A DNA stretch of 64,000 nucleotides from Salvator merianae. Taxonomy: Eukaryota > Chordata > Lepidosauria > Squamata > Teiidae. Positions within the stretch are counted from its first letter, which is position 1, and the number at the start of each line of letters is the position of its first letter. Where the stretch lies: assembly GCA_003586115.2 (NCBI GenBank), contig QVOM02000126.1, positions 5,071,667-5,135,666 on the forward strand, written 5' to 3'. The notes under the pieces are model-generated. The model ran no database searches, was not told the DNA's origin, and saw nothing but the letters and a program-made list of their open reading frames with translations. The translations under genes and the position numbers were made by a program. Of this stretch, positions 1-9,784 are shown piece after piece.

Positions 1-17
1 AAGTGCAAAAACACCCC
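1..17. mobile_element. Right end of a Harbinger-type element cut by the window edge
   Basis: The first 17 bases, AAGTGCAAAAACACCCC followed by TAG, match the right terminal motif of the Harbinger-type copies elsewhere in this window (for example the end at 41066, also followed by TAG). Confidence 0.5.
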
Positions 18-423
18 TAGTGTCTGATAAAGGCAGAGAGGTGAGTGGTCCATAGATTGTACCATTGATGTGCATTCACAGTCTTCCTCTGATGTGCAAT
101 TCTACCTTATAACCTGTATAACCAATCTAAGCTGATCTCTGATGGTTGGACATGATGACTAAGGTTGCATCTCCATTATGCATCAATGCACCTCTAAAGT
201 GGTTTACAGAAATAGCCATTTAAAGGAAGGGTTTAAAAATCCCTTTAAAACAGTGCAACTCAAAAAAAAAGTGCTAAAACTGAGTGGGTCATACAGAGAA
301 GATCTGGGTGTAGAACTATCGATGTCCAAAAGCTTCAGTTTTGGGCAAATATCAGGGGGAGGGTCTTCCACAGAGTGGTGCTACAAGTAAAAGGGCTATC
401 TGAAGGACTTTTTGCAGGGTCAG
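18..423. other. No recognisable feature
   Basis: Intronic sequence; I see no repeat signature or coding signal. Confidence 0.5.
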
Positions 424-490
424 ATAAGAACATAAGAAATGGGTCACTGGATTGGACTGGTGGTCCAACCAATTCAGCAGTCTGCTACTG
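424..490 (-). mobile_element. CR1 LINE 3' tail fragment, first part of a split copy
   Basis: GAACATAAGAAATGGGTCAC followed by a CTGGATTGGACTGGTGGTCC motif is the antisense 3' tail of a CR1 subfamily also seen at 28041-28600. It continues at 796-945 after an interruption by another CR1. Confidence 0.6.
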
Positions 491-797
491 CAGAGTGAGT
501 GGTGACAGTCATTAGCCTGGATAGCTTTAAGAAAGAACTGGACAGATTCATGGAGGTCAGGAGTATCGATGGCTACTAGAATGGATGCCTGGGTGCTGCC
601 TCCAGGTTGGAAAGACAGGCAGGATGTCTGTAAAACCATTTGCAGGGAGTCAAGAGCAGGTGAAGGTTTTGCCTTTGTCTTCTGCTTCAGAATGCCCAGA
701 AGAAATTGATGGGCCACTGTCTGAGACAGGATGCTGGATTAGATGGGTTGTGGCCCGATCCAGCAGGGCTTCCTTTATATTATCTTATGTTCTAACC
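491..797 (+). mobile_element. CR1 LINE 3' end, truncated, inserted in another CR1
   Basis: Carries the end of CR1 ORF2 (a segment like SLDSFKKELDRFMEVR and a stop), then the CR1 3' untranslated region with CTGGATTAGATGGG, GATCCAGCAGGGCT and the terminal TTATGTTCT. It is severely 5' truncated, as is usual for CR1, and cannot move. Confidence 0.75.
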
Positions 798-945
798 AGA
801 TGCCCAGAGAAGCCCCCAGCAGGACATGAACCCACAGCTTGCTCTGCCTACAGCCTCCCAGCAACTGCCCTTTGGAGATATACCACTTCTTACGGTCATA
901 AACGCTAACAGCTATTAATAGCCCTGGCTTCCAGATGCCCACAGA
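796..945 (-). mobile_element. CR1 LINE 3' region, second part of a split copy
   Basis: CCAGATGCCCAGAGAAGCCC through CAGCTATTAATAGCCCTGGC is the antisense 3' untranslated region of the same CR1 subfamily as 424-490 (compare 28290-28410). Confidence 0.6.
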
Positions 946-1695
946 GAAGGGAGTCAAGCTTAGTATCAGAGCTTACTCTTGTGCAAATGTCGAAGTCCTG
1001 GCATCTCCAGCCCTCTCTTCTAAGGAACTAGGATCTAGGTATCCTGACGGTCCTCCACTGGTAGCCTGATCTCAGTAAGTCCAACTCTGGGTTAAGTGGA
1101 CAAGCAGGCCCAGCTTAAGGAAGCTTCCTATGACAGATAGGCGTACGACGGGTTCACCTTCTGCTCAAAAGAAGCCCATAAGCTTTCCAAGGAGGTGAAA
1201 GGTTGCAGTAAAAGAAGCAGTTAGTCACTTTTTTCTGTGCTATGCTGTAGCTCCTGCAGGCAGAAAAATGCTGGGGGGTGGGGGAAGCATTTACAGTGGC
1301 ATTCCCTGGAAGCAGAGGTGCAAAGGGTGGTGCTTCCAGTTGTAATAAAATCTGATTTTTCCTTCTCAAGCCACAGCTGGTGCGTGGCTGACCTACTTTC
1401 CACATACTTATTTTACGTCTCTCTTCATTGCTGCATTACAGAACAGGGCGAAGAAAAAGGACATATCAGTTGGAAGAGAAAAACTGTGCAGGGCTCTAGT
1501 TTGAATGTTGATTTCAGGGAGAGGATCAGGTAAGACCCATAATCAGGGTGCAGCAACATTGGAGACTCATTGTCAGCTTCCCTTTTCTTTCGGCAACTGA
1601 GAATTTGTGGAAAGAAAAAGCTGCAAAGCTCTCCAGGATCATAACATCCACAGTTGCTTTGCTCATCTTTGTTATTTATCTGCAGGAAGAGACTT
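946..1695. other. No recognisable feature
   Basis: Several overlapping short open frames occur on both strands; none has recognisable motifs or codon structure. I see nothing here. Confidence 0.5.
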
Positions 1696-1696
1696 G

Positions 1697-1913
1697 GGCT
1701 GTGTTCAGACACAACAAATGGGGCGCCTCAGGGGCGCCTCATAGAGAAAGTGTGTGGTAGTCGTGTTCCCAGGTCTTCTCTGATCCACCTTTTCTAGCAT
1801 AGAATGTTCATGAGAGGGGGGAGGGGCAGACTGGTGTGTGAACAACCCCACCTCAAAGCTATCTCTGAGTCGCCCCAGAGATGCATTTGTTGTTGTTACT
1901 CCTGATCACAGCC
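1697..1913. mobile_element. MITE with GGCTGTGTTCAGACAC ends
   Basis: The left end GGCTGTGTTCAGACAC and right end CTGATCACAGCC are inverted. The interior (CTAGCATAGAATGTTCATGA, CAGACTGGTGTGTGAACAA) is found in reverse orientation at 17709-17918, which shows it is a dispersed element about 210 bp long. No clear target duplication remains at this copy. Confidence 0.65.
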
Positions 1914-1978
1914 ATGGTTAATTGGGTGGTTGTCTGCAACCAGTCAATGTGCCAGAGTGATTAAAGCCATAGTATAAA

Positions 1979-2152
1979 GGAATCATAGAATTGTGGTGTT
2001 GGAAGGGACCGCACTGTTCATCTACTTCAATTCTTTGCAAAGTTCAGGAAAGGAAGTGACACCATTGTTGAGATGTGAATTTCCAGTCATAGAGAAACCA
2101 TAACTTCCATAGGTAGACTGTTCCACTCTTGTACAGGTATTACCACCAGGTA
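1979..2152 (-). mobile_element. CR1 LINE 3' end, first part of a copy split by a SINE
   Basis: GGAATCATAGAATTGTGGTG then TTGGAAGGGACC is the antisense CR1 3' terminus. The rest of the copy resumes at 2701 after the SINE insertion. Confidence 0.75.
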
Positions 2153-2174
2153 ATTCTACACTGTTTTCAACTGT
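2153..2174. repeat. Left target-site duplication of the triple-head SINE
   Basis: ATTCTACACTGTTTTCAACT here and ATTCTACCTTGTATTCAACT at 2679-2700 match with few differences, giving a target duplication of about 20-22 bp. Confidence 0.65.
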
Positions 2175-2678
2175 ATCTCAGTGGTAGATCAAACTGCCTG
2201 GAAAGCAGAGGGTTGCTATTTTGATTCCCAGCCTCTCCCCAGAAGTAGGCAATGGAAAACCGCTTCTGTATCTCTGCCAAGAAAACTGCACAGAAGTGCC
2301 CATGAAGCTAAGTGTGTCTGTAGCTCAGTGGTAGAGCAGACTGTCTGGAAAGCAGAGGGTTGCCAGTTTGATTCTCAGCCTCTCCCCAGAAGTAGGCAAT
2401 GGCAAACCACTTCTGTATCTCGACCAAGAAAACTGCATAGAAGTGCCCATGAAGCTAAGAGTGTCTATAGCTCAGTGGTAGAGCAGACTGTCTGGAAAGC
2501 AGAGGGTTGCCAGTTTGATCCCCGGCCTCTCCCCAGAAGTAGGCAGTGACAAACCACTTCTGTATCCCTGTCAATAAAACTGCATAGAGGTGCCCATGCA
2601 GGTGCCCATGGAATCAACCAGGAGTCAGCCATGACTCAGTGGGACCCAACCACAACAAATTCAACTAGAATCTATGAA
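2173..2678 (+). mobile_element. tRNA-derived SINE with three tandem tRNA-like heads
   Basis: Three successive units of about 143 bp start near 2173, 2317 and 2464. Each has an A-box-like TAGCTCAGTGGTAGAGCA and a B-box-like GGTTGCCAGTTTGAT, followed by CCCCAGAAGTAGGCAATGG. The last unit continues into a tail with CAGCCATGACTCAGTGGGAC, like squamate SINEs that end in a tRNA-unrelated body. The first head lacks its first bases. It is flanked by a 20-22 bp target duplication and sits inside a CR1. The 122-codon frame over it is only the repeat read through and is not a gene. Confidence 0.75.
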
Positions 2679-2700
2679 ATTCTACCTTGTATTCAACTTG

Positions 2701-2960
2701 TACCCATGATTTCTGATTCTAGTATCCATGGCTCTAGAGAACAGTTCCTGACCATCTTCCATATCACACCCTTTTATGCACCTAGATAATGATATCATGT
2801 CTCCTTCTAACCTTCAATGTCCTTCTTGAGGTGAGATGCCTAGAAAGGCACACTATATTCCAAGCGAAGTTTCACCAGAGCAGTGCAAAGCAGAATAAGG
2901 ACTTTGTATCCCCCTGATTCAATGCCTCTTTTCATGCAGCCCAGAAAATTATTAAGGTCT
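2701..2960 (-). mobile_element. CR1 LINE ORF2 remnant, second part of the SINE-split copy
   Basis: Antisense phrases such as ATTCCAAGCGAAGTTTCACC and CAATGCCTCTTTTCATGCAG correspond to the CR1 ORF2 region before its C-terminus. The frame is decayed. Confidence 0.65.
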
Positions 2961-3333
2961 TTAAAATAATATAGACAATAAACAAATGCATTTTTTTAAA
3001 AAAAACAAACACCCTGAGGTGTACACTCCCAAAGGTTCCTTTAGCATGCACATAAAACTTTGGGTCTCTAGGTTTCAGTTTTGGAATGGTAGATGAAACA
3101 GAGGTCAACAAATATAGATGATCATTGATCATTAATAAAGAATGGGCAGCAATCGATCTTGATCATCTACACTTCATCCCTGTAATTTATTTATTTACAT
3201 TTATATCCCCTGTACCAAATGGTCTCACCTGTAGGAGCTGCCACCTGTGGTCCATCCAACTGCCTTAGAAGCTTCACTCTGGGTTTTCTGTTCAGATTTC
3301 CTCCCTTTTCCCAGAGCACTCTTAAGACACTGA
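2961..3333. other. Mostly featureless; antisense LINE-type tail near 3185-3235
   Basis: A short ATTTATTTATTTACATTTAT then ATCCCCTGTACCAAATGG resembles the antisense 3' tail also seen at 35790-35880. Nothing else is recognisable. Confidence 0.4.
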
Positions 3334-3560
3334 GGACCTGTTTGCACCTGGTTGCTAGTGAGGTCTGCACACTCACTAGCAAAGTGCATTCACACTTTGC
3401 AGAGCCCCTAGCAATTGAGATCCTCTGCAGGTGCTTCTGATTGTTACCAGCTGTGGACAACAAAATTGTTATCCACAGCTGTACTGGGAGTGTACTGCTC
3501 CCAGTGTGCAGTGTTCACACCTACTTCCATGTGAGCAGTGTACTGAGGACTGGATGGTAT
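3334..3560. mobile_element. Harbinger-type element, right side decayed
   Basis: TGA then GGACCTGTTTGCACC opens the element. The interior has the family hallmarks CCAGCTGTGGACAACAAAAT and TACTGGGAGTGTACTGCTCC. No right terminal repeat is visible. Confidence 0.5.
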
Positions 3561-4186
3561 GCATGTCATTGTGCACTAAGGAAAGGCATGACTTCCCTTG
3601 GTGTGTGGTGGTCACACAGCCCCATTGCCTGGACCACTTCTAGAACTGGAATCTGCACCCAGGAGCACTCTGTTGGGAGACCACTAAAAAAGCAGTCCTT
3701 GTGTGTGAGTCCTTGGTTCCAGTTCCTGCCAGCACTGGGTAGACAGGCAGGGGTGGCAGGAATGACTCCTGGTCCATTCTGGAGCCTGCTGACATTTTGC
3801 CTTGCTCTGGAAGATGGCTCACTTCTGGGGGCATTTCTGAGGGCATGGCTGAAATGTCTCCAGGATGCAACTTCAAAATCAGGCCAGCATGCTCTACCCA
3901 ACCTTTGGCCTGAAGTGCTAGCAGATTGTTTTCACAGTGGTCAACCACATGGGCATGGGAAGCCCATGATACTTTCTTGGCAGCCAGGTTTTAGATCATG
4001 CTGGAGATAACATAGCTCTTAGAGGCAGGTAAGTAGGAAGCAGTGGCAGCTTATGTTTGGGATCCACTGTGCTTCTCCATGTCATCAGAATACATTTCAT
4101 TAGTTTCCAGATTTTTCTGCACAAAAATGCAACAGTGGCCACGCACGCAGACTAGACTAAAGACTAAGTGGAAGTTTATGGGTGTA
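3561..4186. other. No recognisable feature
   Basis: Open frames of up to 189 codons occur here on both strands, but they have no recognisable domain and overlap each other. I do not call a gene. Confidence 0.45.
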
Positions 4187-4361
4187 TATTGCTTTTTTTC
4201 TAATCTTTTTCTCTTTCCTCTAATTTCTGTAACCTTTATGGTATTTTAAAATTCCCAATAAAAATTTATATATATTAAAAAATTTATTGAGAATTTCAAA
4301 ATACCATAAAGGTTACAGAAAATAAAGGAAAGACAAAAAAAGAAAAAGAAAAAAAGCAGTA
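4187..4361. repeat. Long inverted repeat made of two facing LINE-like 3' tails
   Basis: The left arm 4187-4264 (TTTCTGTAACCTTTATGGTA, CCAATAAA) is the reverse complement of the right arm 4283-4361 (TTTATTGAGAATTTCAAAAT, CATAAAGGTTACAG), separated by about 18 AT-rich bases. The AATAAA plus A-rich junction suggests two retroposon ends lying tail to tail. Confidence 0.65.
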
Positions 4362-4680
4362 CAACAATATAGAAGAAGAAAGAGAGACAGAAAAAGAAAC
4401 AAGATGTAGAAAAATATTATAAAGATTTTTGATCTCACCTGTGATGATTATAAGCAAAACCATATTTGTACCCCTTCAATAATATTGTCGTAACTTTATT
4501 TTGGGGAGGAATGAATGGAAGTTTTGTCAGAATGACGGAGGATGCCTTTATCCATGACTGAATGGGCACATTATATTCAGAAGTAGCAGGGTCCATATAC
4601 TTTGCAGGCCCACAAGTATCAGTGGTTGGACTGATCCAGCAAAGCATCAGGAAGGAAAAAAATGTCCTCAAACTTTCAGG
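4362..4680 (-). other. Purine-rich tract and an unidentified degenerate frame
   Basis: 4330-4420 is A/G-rich. The minus-strand frame 4435-4671 reads SEYNVPIQSWIKASS and LLKGYKYGFAYN, which I cannot assign; it may be a decayed retroelement protein. No host gene is supported. Confidence 0.3.
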
Positions 4681-5565
4681 GCAGATTCAAGCCTCATTGC
4701 CTCTGTAGCTCTGCTGGTCAGCCCTTGGGGGAGCTGAGAATTATGTGACCTATAGCAAACACAAAAATAGGATGTCCCTTAACTTCCTGGACTTGGAATT
4801 CCATGACAATGCCTCCATCTTGTATGGATTCGGTTTCAATTTACTGGTCCATATCCAGCCCATTACCACCTTCAGGCAGTGATGAGCACCTGAACTGCCT
4901 CCCCTGACCCAGAAAGAATGGAGAGATATAGTTAGGTGTCATCAGCATACTGATGGCACCTCACTCCAAAACTGCTGATGACTTCTCATAGTGGTTTCAT
5001 ATAGATGTTTAAAGAGCAGAGGAGACAGAACCAACCCCTGGAGCCCTGGAGCATCAAACATGAAAGTTCTCAGGACATTGAACAAAAGTCCCCCATTGCT
5101 ACTTTCTGGAGTCTTCCTCAAAGAGAAGAGATGAACCACCATTGAATAGTGCCTCCAAGTTCCAGTTTCCAAAGCTGCTCCAGCAGGATGCCATGATCAA
5201 TGGTATCAAAAACTTCTGAGAGATAGAAGAGAACCAACAGGGTTGAATGGCCTCCATCTCTCTCCTGATAAATGTCATCCATCCCACTGACCAAAGCAGT
5301 CTCAGTACCAACAGATTGGAATAGGTCTAGATTAAAACCATATTAGAATAGGTATAGATAATACGTTTCCTCTAAGCAAACCTGCAGTTGGATAGCCACC
5401 ACCTTTTCCACCACCTTTCCCAAAAAGGGAATAATAGTCACTGGATAGTAGCTTTTTAATACCTCTGGATCTAGGGAAGTCTTCTTAAGGAGGGTCACTG
5501 GCACCTTGCTCTCCTCCAAAGAGGCATTTATCATTTCTTTGTAAACATTTATCACTTCTGGCAGT
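4681..5565 (-). mobile_element. L2-like LINE, decayed reverse transcriptase
   Basis: Minus-strand frames give VTLLKKTSLDPEVLKSYYPV followed by LGKVVEKVVAIQLQ (start of RT) at 5343-5555, GLVLSPLLFKHLYETT near 4942-5172, and HQYADDT with a stop one codon later at about 4925-4960. HQYADDTQLYLS is the catalytic motif of L2-type elements. The pieces are in different frames, so this is a dead copy. It abuts a CR1 on the same strand at about 5565. Confidence 0.8.
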
Positions 5566-6585
5566 AAATTCGCTCTGGGTGAAAAAATACTTCCCCGTGT
5601 TGGTCCTAACTCTCCTGCCCACCAGCTTCATAGTGTGCCCCTTAGTTCAAGTGCTGTGAGATAGAGAAAATAATTTTTCCTTATCCCCCTTTTCCATACC
5701 ATGCATGACTTTATATACTCCAATCAGGTCCCCTCTTAAGTGCCGTCTTTCAAGGCTGAAAAGGCCAATATAGGGCAGCCTGATTTCATAAGGGAAATGT
5801 TTCACCCTCTTTTTCATTCTGGTTGCCCTTTTCTGCACTTTTTCCAGTTCCATAATATCTTTCCTGAGGTATGGTGATCAAAATGAGACCCTACCATAGA
5901 TTTGTAAGTGGGACAATGATACTTGCCAACTTATTTTCTACGCCCTTCCTAATTAACCCTAGAATTGAATTTGTGCTTTTCATTGCTGCTGCACACTGGA
6001 TAAACACCTTAATTGAGCTGCCCATCAGAACCCCCAGATCCCTTTCCTGGTCTGTCACAGAAAGCTCAGGCCCTATCAGTTTTTAGGTGTAATTGGGTGG
6101 GTTTTCTTTATCCCAATGTGTGCAATGCTTTGCGTTTACTTAAACCTGAAGCCCATTTGCCATTTGTTTGCCTATTCACTCAACATCAAAAGATCTCTCT
6201 GGAGCTCTTCACAATCTCTTTCAGGTTTTACTATCCTGAATAATTTAGTGTCATCTGCAAACTTTGCTATCTCACTTATTACCCCTATTTCTAGACCATT
6301 AATGAATAAATTAAAAAGCACAGACCCCAATACTAAACCTGGGGGACCCCACTTTTTCTTCCCTCCACTTTGAGAATTGTCCATTTATCACTATGCTCAG
6401 TTTCCTGTTCTTCAGCCAGTTACCCATCCAGGACAGGACCTTTCCTCTTATTCTGGATGATACCTACAGCATTACAGTACAGAGAATTCTTATTCCCTTG
6501 ATCTTGGATTTTAAGGATGATAGGTCTGGTTCTATGGCAAAGAACGTATTTGTTTGTTTAAATTCTTGGCTTTGTGAGCCACACT
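5566..6585 (-). mobile_element. CR1 LINE, RT catalytic core to C-terminal region
   Basis: Reading right to left, minus-strand frames give GLVLGSVLFNLFINGLEIGV and KFADDTKLFRIV (RT motif with ADD catalytic pair) at 6172-6384, then LEKVQKRATRMKKRVKHFP and GLFSLERRHLRGDLIGVYKV at 5647-5853, then LFSLSHST. The order fits CR1 ORF2. Frame breaks and the missing 3' end make it inactive. Confidence 0.85.
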
Positions 6586-6796
6586 GAGCACCGTTGGGAG
6601 AATGCAGCATCAATGTGATAAATAATGTCACTGTTACTAATAATAATGCTGCTCTCTTGCCAGTTGTGTTTGCATTCCCACTTCTTTAAGTTGATTATTC
6701 ACAAGTCATTGACTGGCATTCTCCAGGGGAATCCAAGCTGCAACGGGCTGATCTTCTCTGGAGCTCTCTAATGGATCTGTTCAGTACTTAGAAAAG
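6586..6796. other. No recognisable feature
   Basis: Short spacer; I see nothing. Confidence 0.5.
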
Positions 6797-6810
6797 ATGT
6801 GCTAGAATTG

Positions 6811-7339
6811 TTAGAATGTAGGCTTTCACGGCCGGTTTCAATCTCATTTGTAGCAGTTTTGGGGCTGTTGTGCCATGTTCCATAGTTCTTCTGAGAACCT
6901 AAGCTTTTGGACATAGCTACGATGTCCATCTTCAGAGGATCTGACTTCTGGAAGAGTCAAAACAACTGATTGTGTGCTGGATCTTGTCACCTTTCTTATA
7001 GATGTCCCTTGGATGTTTACTTCTTAGCAGCTAATCTTAGATAATGAGGTATTGGTCTTTTTCTGGTTGTAATCTGTAACCATCCTCTTTGTAGGAGTAG
7101 GTGTTCATAGTGGTTTGCTGCTGCTGTCCTGACCACTATTCATTTCCATAATCCCCGGTGATGAGACACTGCATGTATCCTTAATAGCTTCTGGTTTGTT
7201 TAGTTTATGTGTCTCTTTCATTGATTGTTTGTTTTTGTAGAGGGGTTTGTCTCAGCCACTGGTGGATACCCCTCTACAAAAACAAGAAGTTATCAGAAAA
7301 ACTATGGTACATGGCATACCAAAAGCTACTACAAATGAA
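6811..7339 (+). mobile_element. Retroposon-like insertion with 14-bp target duplication, family uncertain
   Basis: The 529-bp insert is bounded by ATGTGCTAGAATTG (6797-6810) and ATGCGCTAGAATTG (7340-7353), 13 of 14 identical. It opens with TAGGCTTTCACGGCCGG and CCATCTTCAGAGGATC, phrases common in squamate repeats; a Penelope-like element is possible but unproved. A perfect 16-bp stem (7231-7246 with 7268-7283) lies near its right end. I see no coding frame. Confidence 0.55.
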
Positions 7340-7353
7340 ATGCGCTAGAATTG

Positions 7354-8197
7354 CCCTTTAGTAAGGGAGTTCTGGAATGTAGTTTATCTCAAAATAAAAA
7401 ACAATGAAAAAACAAATACCATTTTCTCCACTGATATTTCAACATCATGATTTTTCAACTATAAGCATAGATACACAATACCAAACTCTCTTAACATTTC
7501 TTTGTTTATGAAGCCCAACATCTGATAACCAGGAATTGGAAATAGGCAATTAGTTTAACTAGATCTGACCAGTATTCAGAAATATGGAAAGAAACAATAA
7601 ATGAATTTATCTCCTCCCGACAGAAAAATAAAAAATAAAAAATGGAAGGACAGTTTAAGAATTTGGTTTCCTTGCAGCGAAGCTCAGAGAAATAGATGGG
7701 AAAGAGCTCCCAGAGAAAGAATATCTTATGAAATGAATGATGTGAGATGGTCTGTTTGATATTACAAGAATGCATAAGGATAACCCATATAATGTATATC
7801 AGTTACTGCTTACTCTATGCCCTGGGGTCTAGGGTTAGGGAGGGGAGAGGATGGGATATGGGCTTGTAAAGCAGTTGATTTCCCACTGTAAGGTATCAGC
7901 ATGGAGCATATCTTTGTACTATCAACTTTTTCTGTTTCTTTTCCTTTTAATTCATGGGGGAAAAAAGAACTTAGGAAAGATGGGGCTCAGTAAGATGGGA
8001 AGAGAAAAGGAAAGTTTGAAACCTTTCGGAGGAAGAGTGGGCAGCACTGTGAAAATGAAACACATATATTGAGGAGGTTTGATGATAAAGTTCTTAGATT
8101 GCACTTGCTGATTAGAAAGTTAATTGATTCTGAATGTGGTGCTGAAAGAGAACGCTAGCTAGCATATTGTGCTGTTGAGCTAATGCTAGTGAACGCA
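7354..8197. other. No recognisable feature
   Basis: AT-rich intronic sequence without repeat ends or coding signal that I recognise. Confidence 0.5.
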
Positions 8198-8310
8198 TTC
8201 ATTCATTCATTCATTTATCTACAGTATATCCCACCCTTCACCCAAAGGTCTCAGGGCAATCACAACAATAAAAAGATAAAACCCATAAAACAGTGTAAAA
8301 CCTACATTTA
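8198..8310 (-). repeat. ATTC tetranucleotide run and antisense LINE-type tail
   Basis: About four ATTC units lead into CCCACCCTTCACCCAAAGGT then CTCAGGGCAATCACAACAAT, an antisense 3' tail of the type left by L2-like elements. Confidence 0.5.
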
Positions 8311-8351
8311 AAGATGATCTTCCCTTCCTCCCTCCTGGTTTTTGTCAAGAA

Positions 8352-8750
8352 TAGGGCTCATCCAGACAGGGCATAAAACCTGGGAGTATCCCAAGACTAT
8401 GTTGGGATTGCCAGATGTGCCCGTGGGAATCCCAACACAGCCCCGGGATGTAGGGGCTATATCCCGTGGTATCGTTATAGTGGGAAGAAGAACTCTCAAC
8501 CCACATTTTCCTGCTATAGCGATATTGACTTACTGCTGCTGGGGTCGCCATCTTGAAAATGGCCACCCTGCGTGTGTGGGGCCTGAAAATGGTGGCTGCA
8601 AACAGTGGCGATCACACACTTCCGGGTATTTCACGCCATCAAAATACCCAGAAGTGCATACCACACCACCGCAGAAGCAAGTGCCAGACAAGGTAAGTGT
8701 CCGCATTTGGCCCATGCTGTTGCCTTTGGACCTGAATCCACATATTTAGG
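8352..8750. mobile_element. MITE of the GGCTGCATCCAGACA family with central palindrome
   Basis: The left end is AGGGCTCATCCAGACAGGGC. The interior has ATGTTGGGATTGCCAGATGT and CCCGGGATGTAGGGGC, as at 17001 and 47860. The central palindrome has arms 8617-8631 (CACTTCCGGGTATTT) and 8641-8656. The right end is decayed, so the boundary is approximate. Confidence 0.6.
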
Positions 8751-9130
8751 GGAATTGTGTTTTTAACATTGGTTCACAAGCTGGTGATGTTAAAGTGGGG
8801 CTTCCAATTGGAGTCTCATTTTGACTTCATTTTGCAACCAATTGACAGCAAACTCTGGGCTGCAGCTATAGACACTTTTGGTTACGAGGCAACCATAAAA
8901 ACCAGAGTAAATAATGTTCCAGAGAAATAATAAGTTTCCAGAGAAAGCCCAAGTTTTCCCACAACATTGACAGTGATACAAGTTTAGCAAAATGTGTAAG
9001 CTAGCTTTAGAGGTGTTAAACTTTTTCAATCCAGGAAAGTGACTAGATTAGTCTTGCTTTGTTTAAATAAGGCCAAATCAGCATTCTACCCCTGTTATTC
9101 CGAACCAGAATGGTACGCTTCAGTCTGGAA
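8751..9130. other. No recognisable feature
   Basis: I see nothing I can name here. Confidence 0.45.
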
Positions 9131-9660
9131 TAAGCAATCTGTCCCAAGCTGGTGATGGAGAACTCCAAAGGTCAGGAACAAAAGGTCCTGGCCTTCAGAG
9201 CTCCAGGGGGTCCATTTCAGCATTGCGCCTTATTGCACTGCTGAAATGGGTCCAGTATACAGTACCATCCCTGAGTAGAACTCAAAAAAGAGATCTACAG
9301 GTAGACCAGACCAAGACGCCATTTTGGATGTTCTAGTCTGATCTACTTTCTGTGCTGTGTGGACAGAGTGTACTAGGAGGGGAGGGGCCCTTCTAAGAAG
9401 CAGATGAATGAGGCCCAGAAATGGACAATGGTTCAGTCCACTGCCCAACGCCAAAAGGCCCTAAGAGGGATCCCAAATTTGCATCCGTCTGCAAAAATGT
9501 CCCACTTATGCCATCGGAAGAGTTAGGGCCTATTTGCACTTAGTGGAATTTATAAAATATTAGCACAAAATGCTCCCAGAATTCACACGGAGCTTGTGGA
9601 AGAGAATTTTCAGACGTGTTTGCGTTTGCCCTTTCTGGAGTTTTAAAGGCGCTTTTCAGG
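9131..9660. mobile_element. Decayed Harbinger-type element pieces
   Basis: CAGAGCTCCAGGGGGTCCAT then TTCAGCATTGCGCC, and CCAAGACGCCATTTTGGATG, match the interior of the elements at 11448, 26675 and 46016. A left-end motif TTAGGGCCTATTTGCACTTA occurs at 9516-9536, perhaps the start of a second truncated copy. Confidence 0.5.
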
Positions 9661-9784
9661 ACTGTGATGGTTTTCTTCCATTTTGGTTCTTCCTTCCTGC
9701 CCTTTGTTTATTTCACTGAAATTCTGAACATTACGGATGGTAGAAGGAACTGGGAAAAAGGAAATTAAGAGGAGAAAAGGGAAG

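Noticed and set aside
2317..2540. Possible tRNA genes
   Set aside because: The A- and B-box-like motifs belong to a SINE; the stems do not form a proper cloverleaf and the unit is 143 bp.
2181..2549. 122-codon open frame with three internal repeats
   Set aside because: It is read-through of three SINE heads; the repeats are tRNA-like at DNA level.
3441..4010. 189-codon plus-strand frame
   Set aside because: It starts inside a Harbinger-type element, overlaps several minus-strand frames, and has no domain I recognise.
7141..7200. Hammerhead-like core (GGTGATGAGAC) in the 529-bp insert
   Set aside because: No matching GAAA segment and stems could be placed, so the resemblance is too weak.
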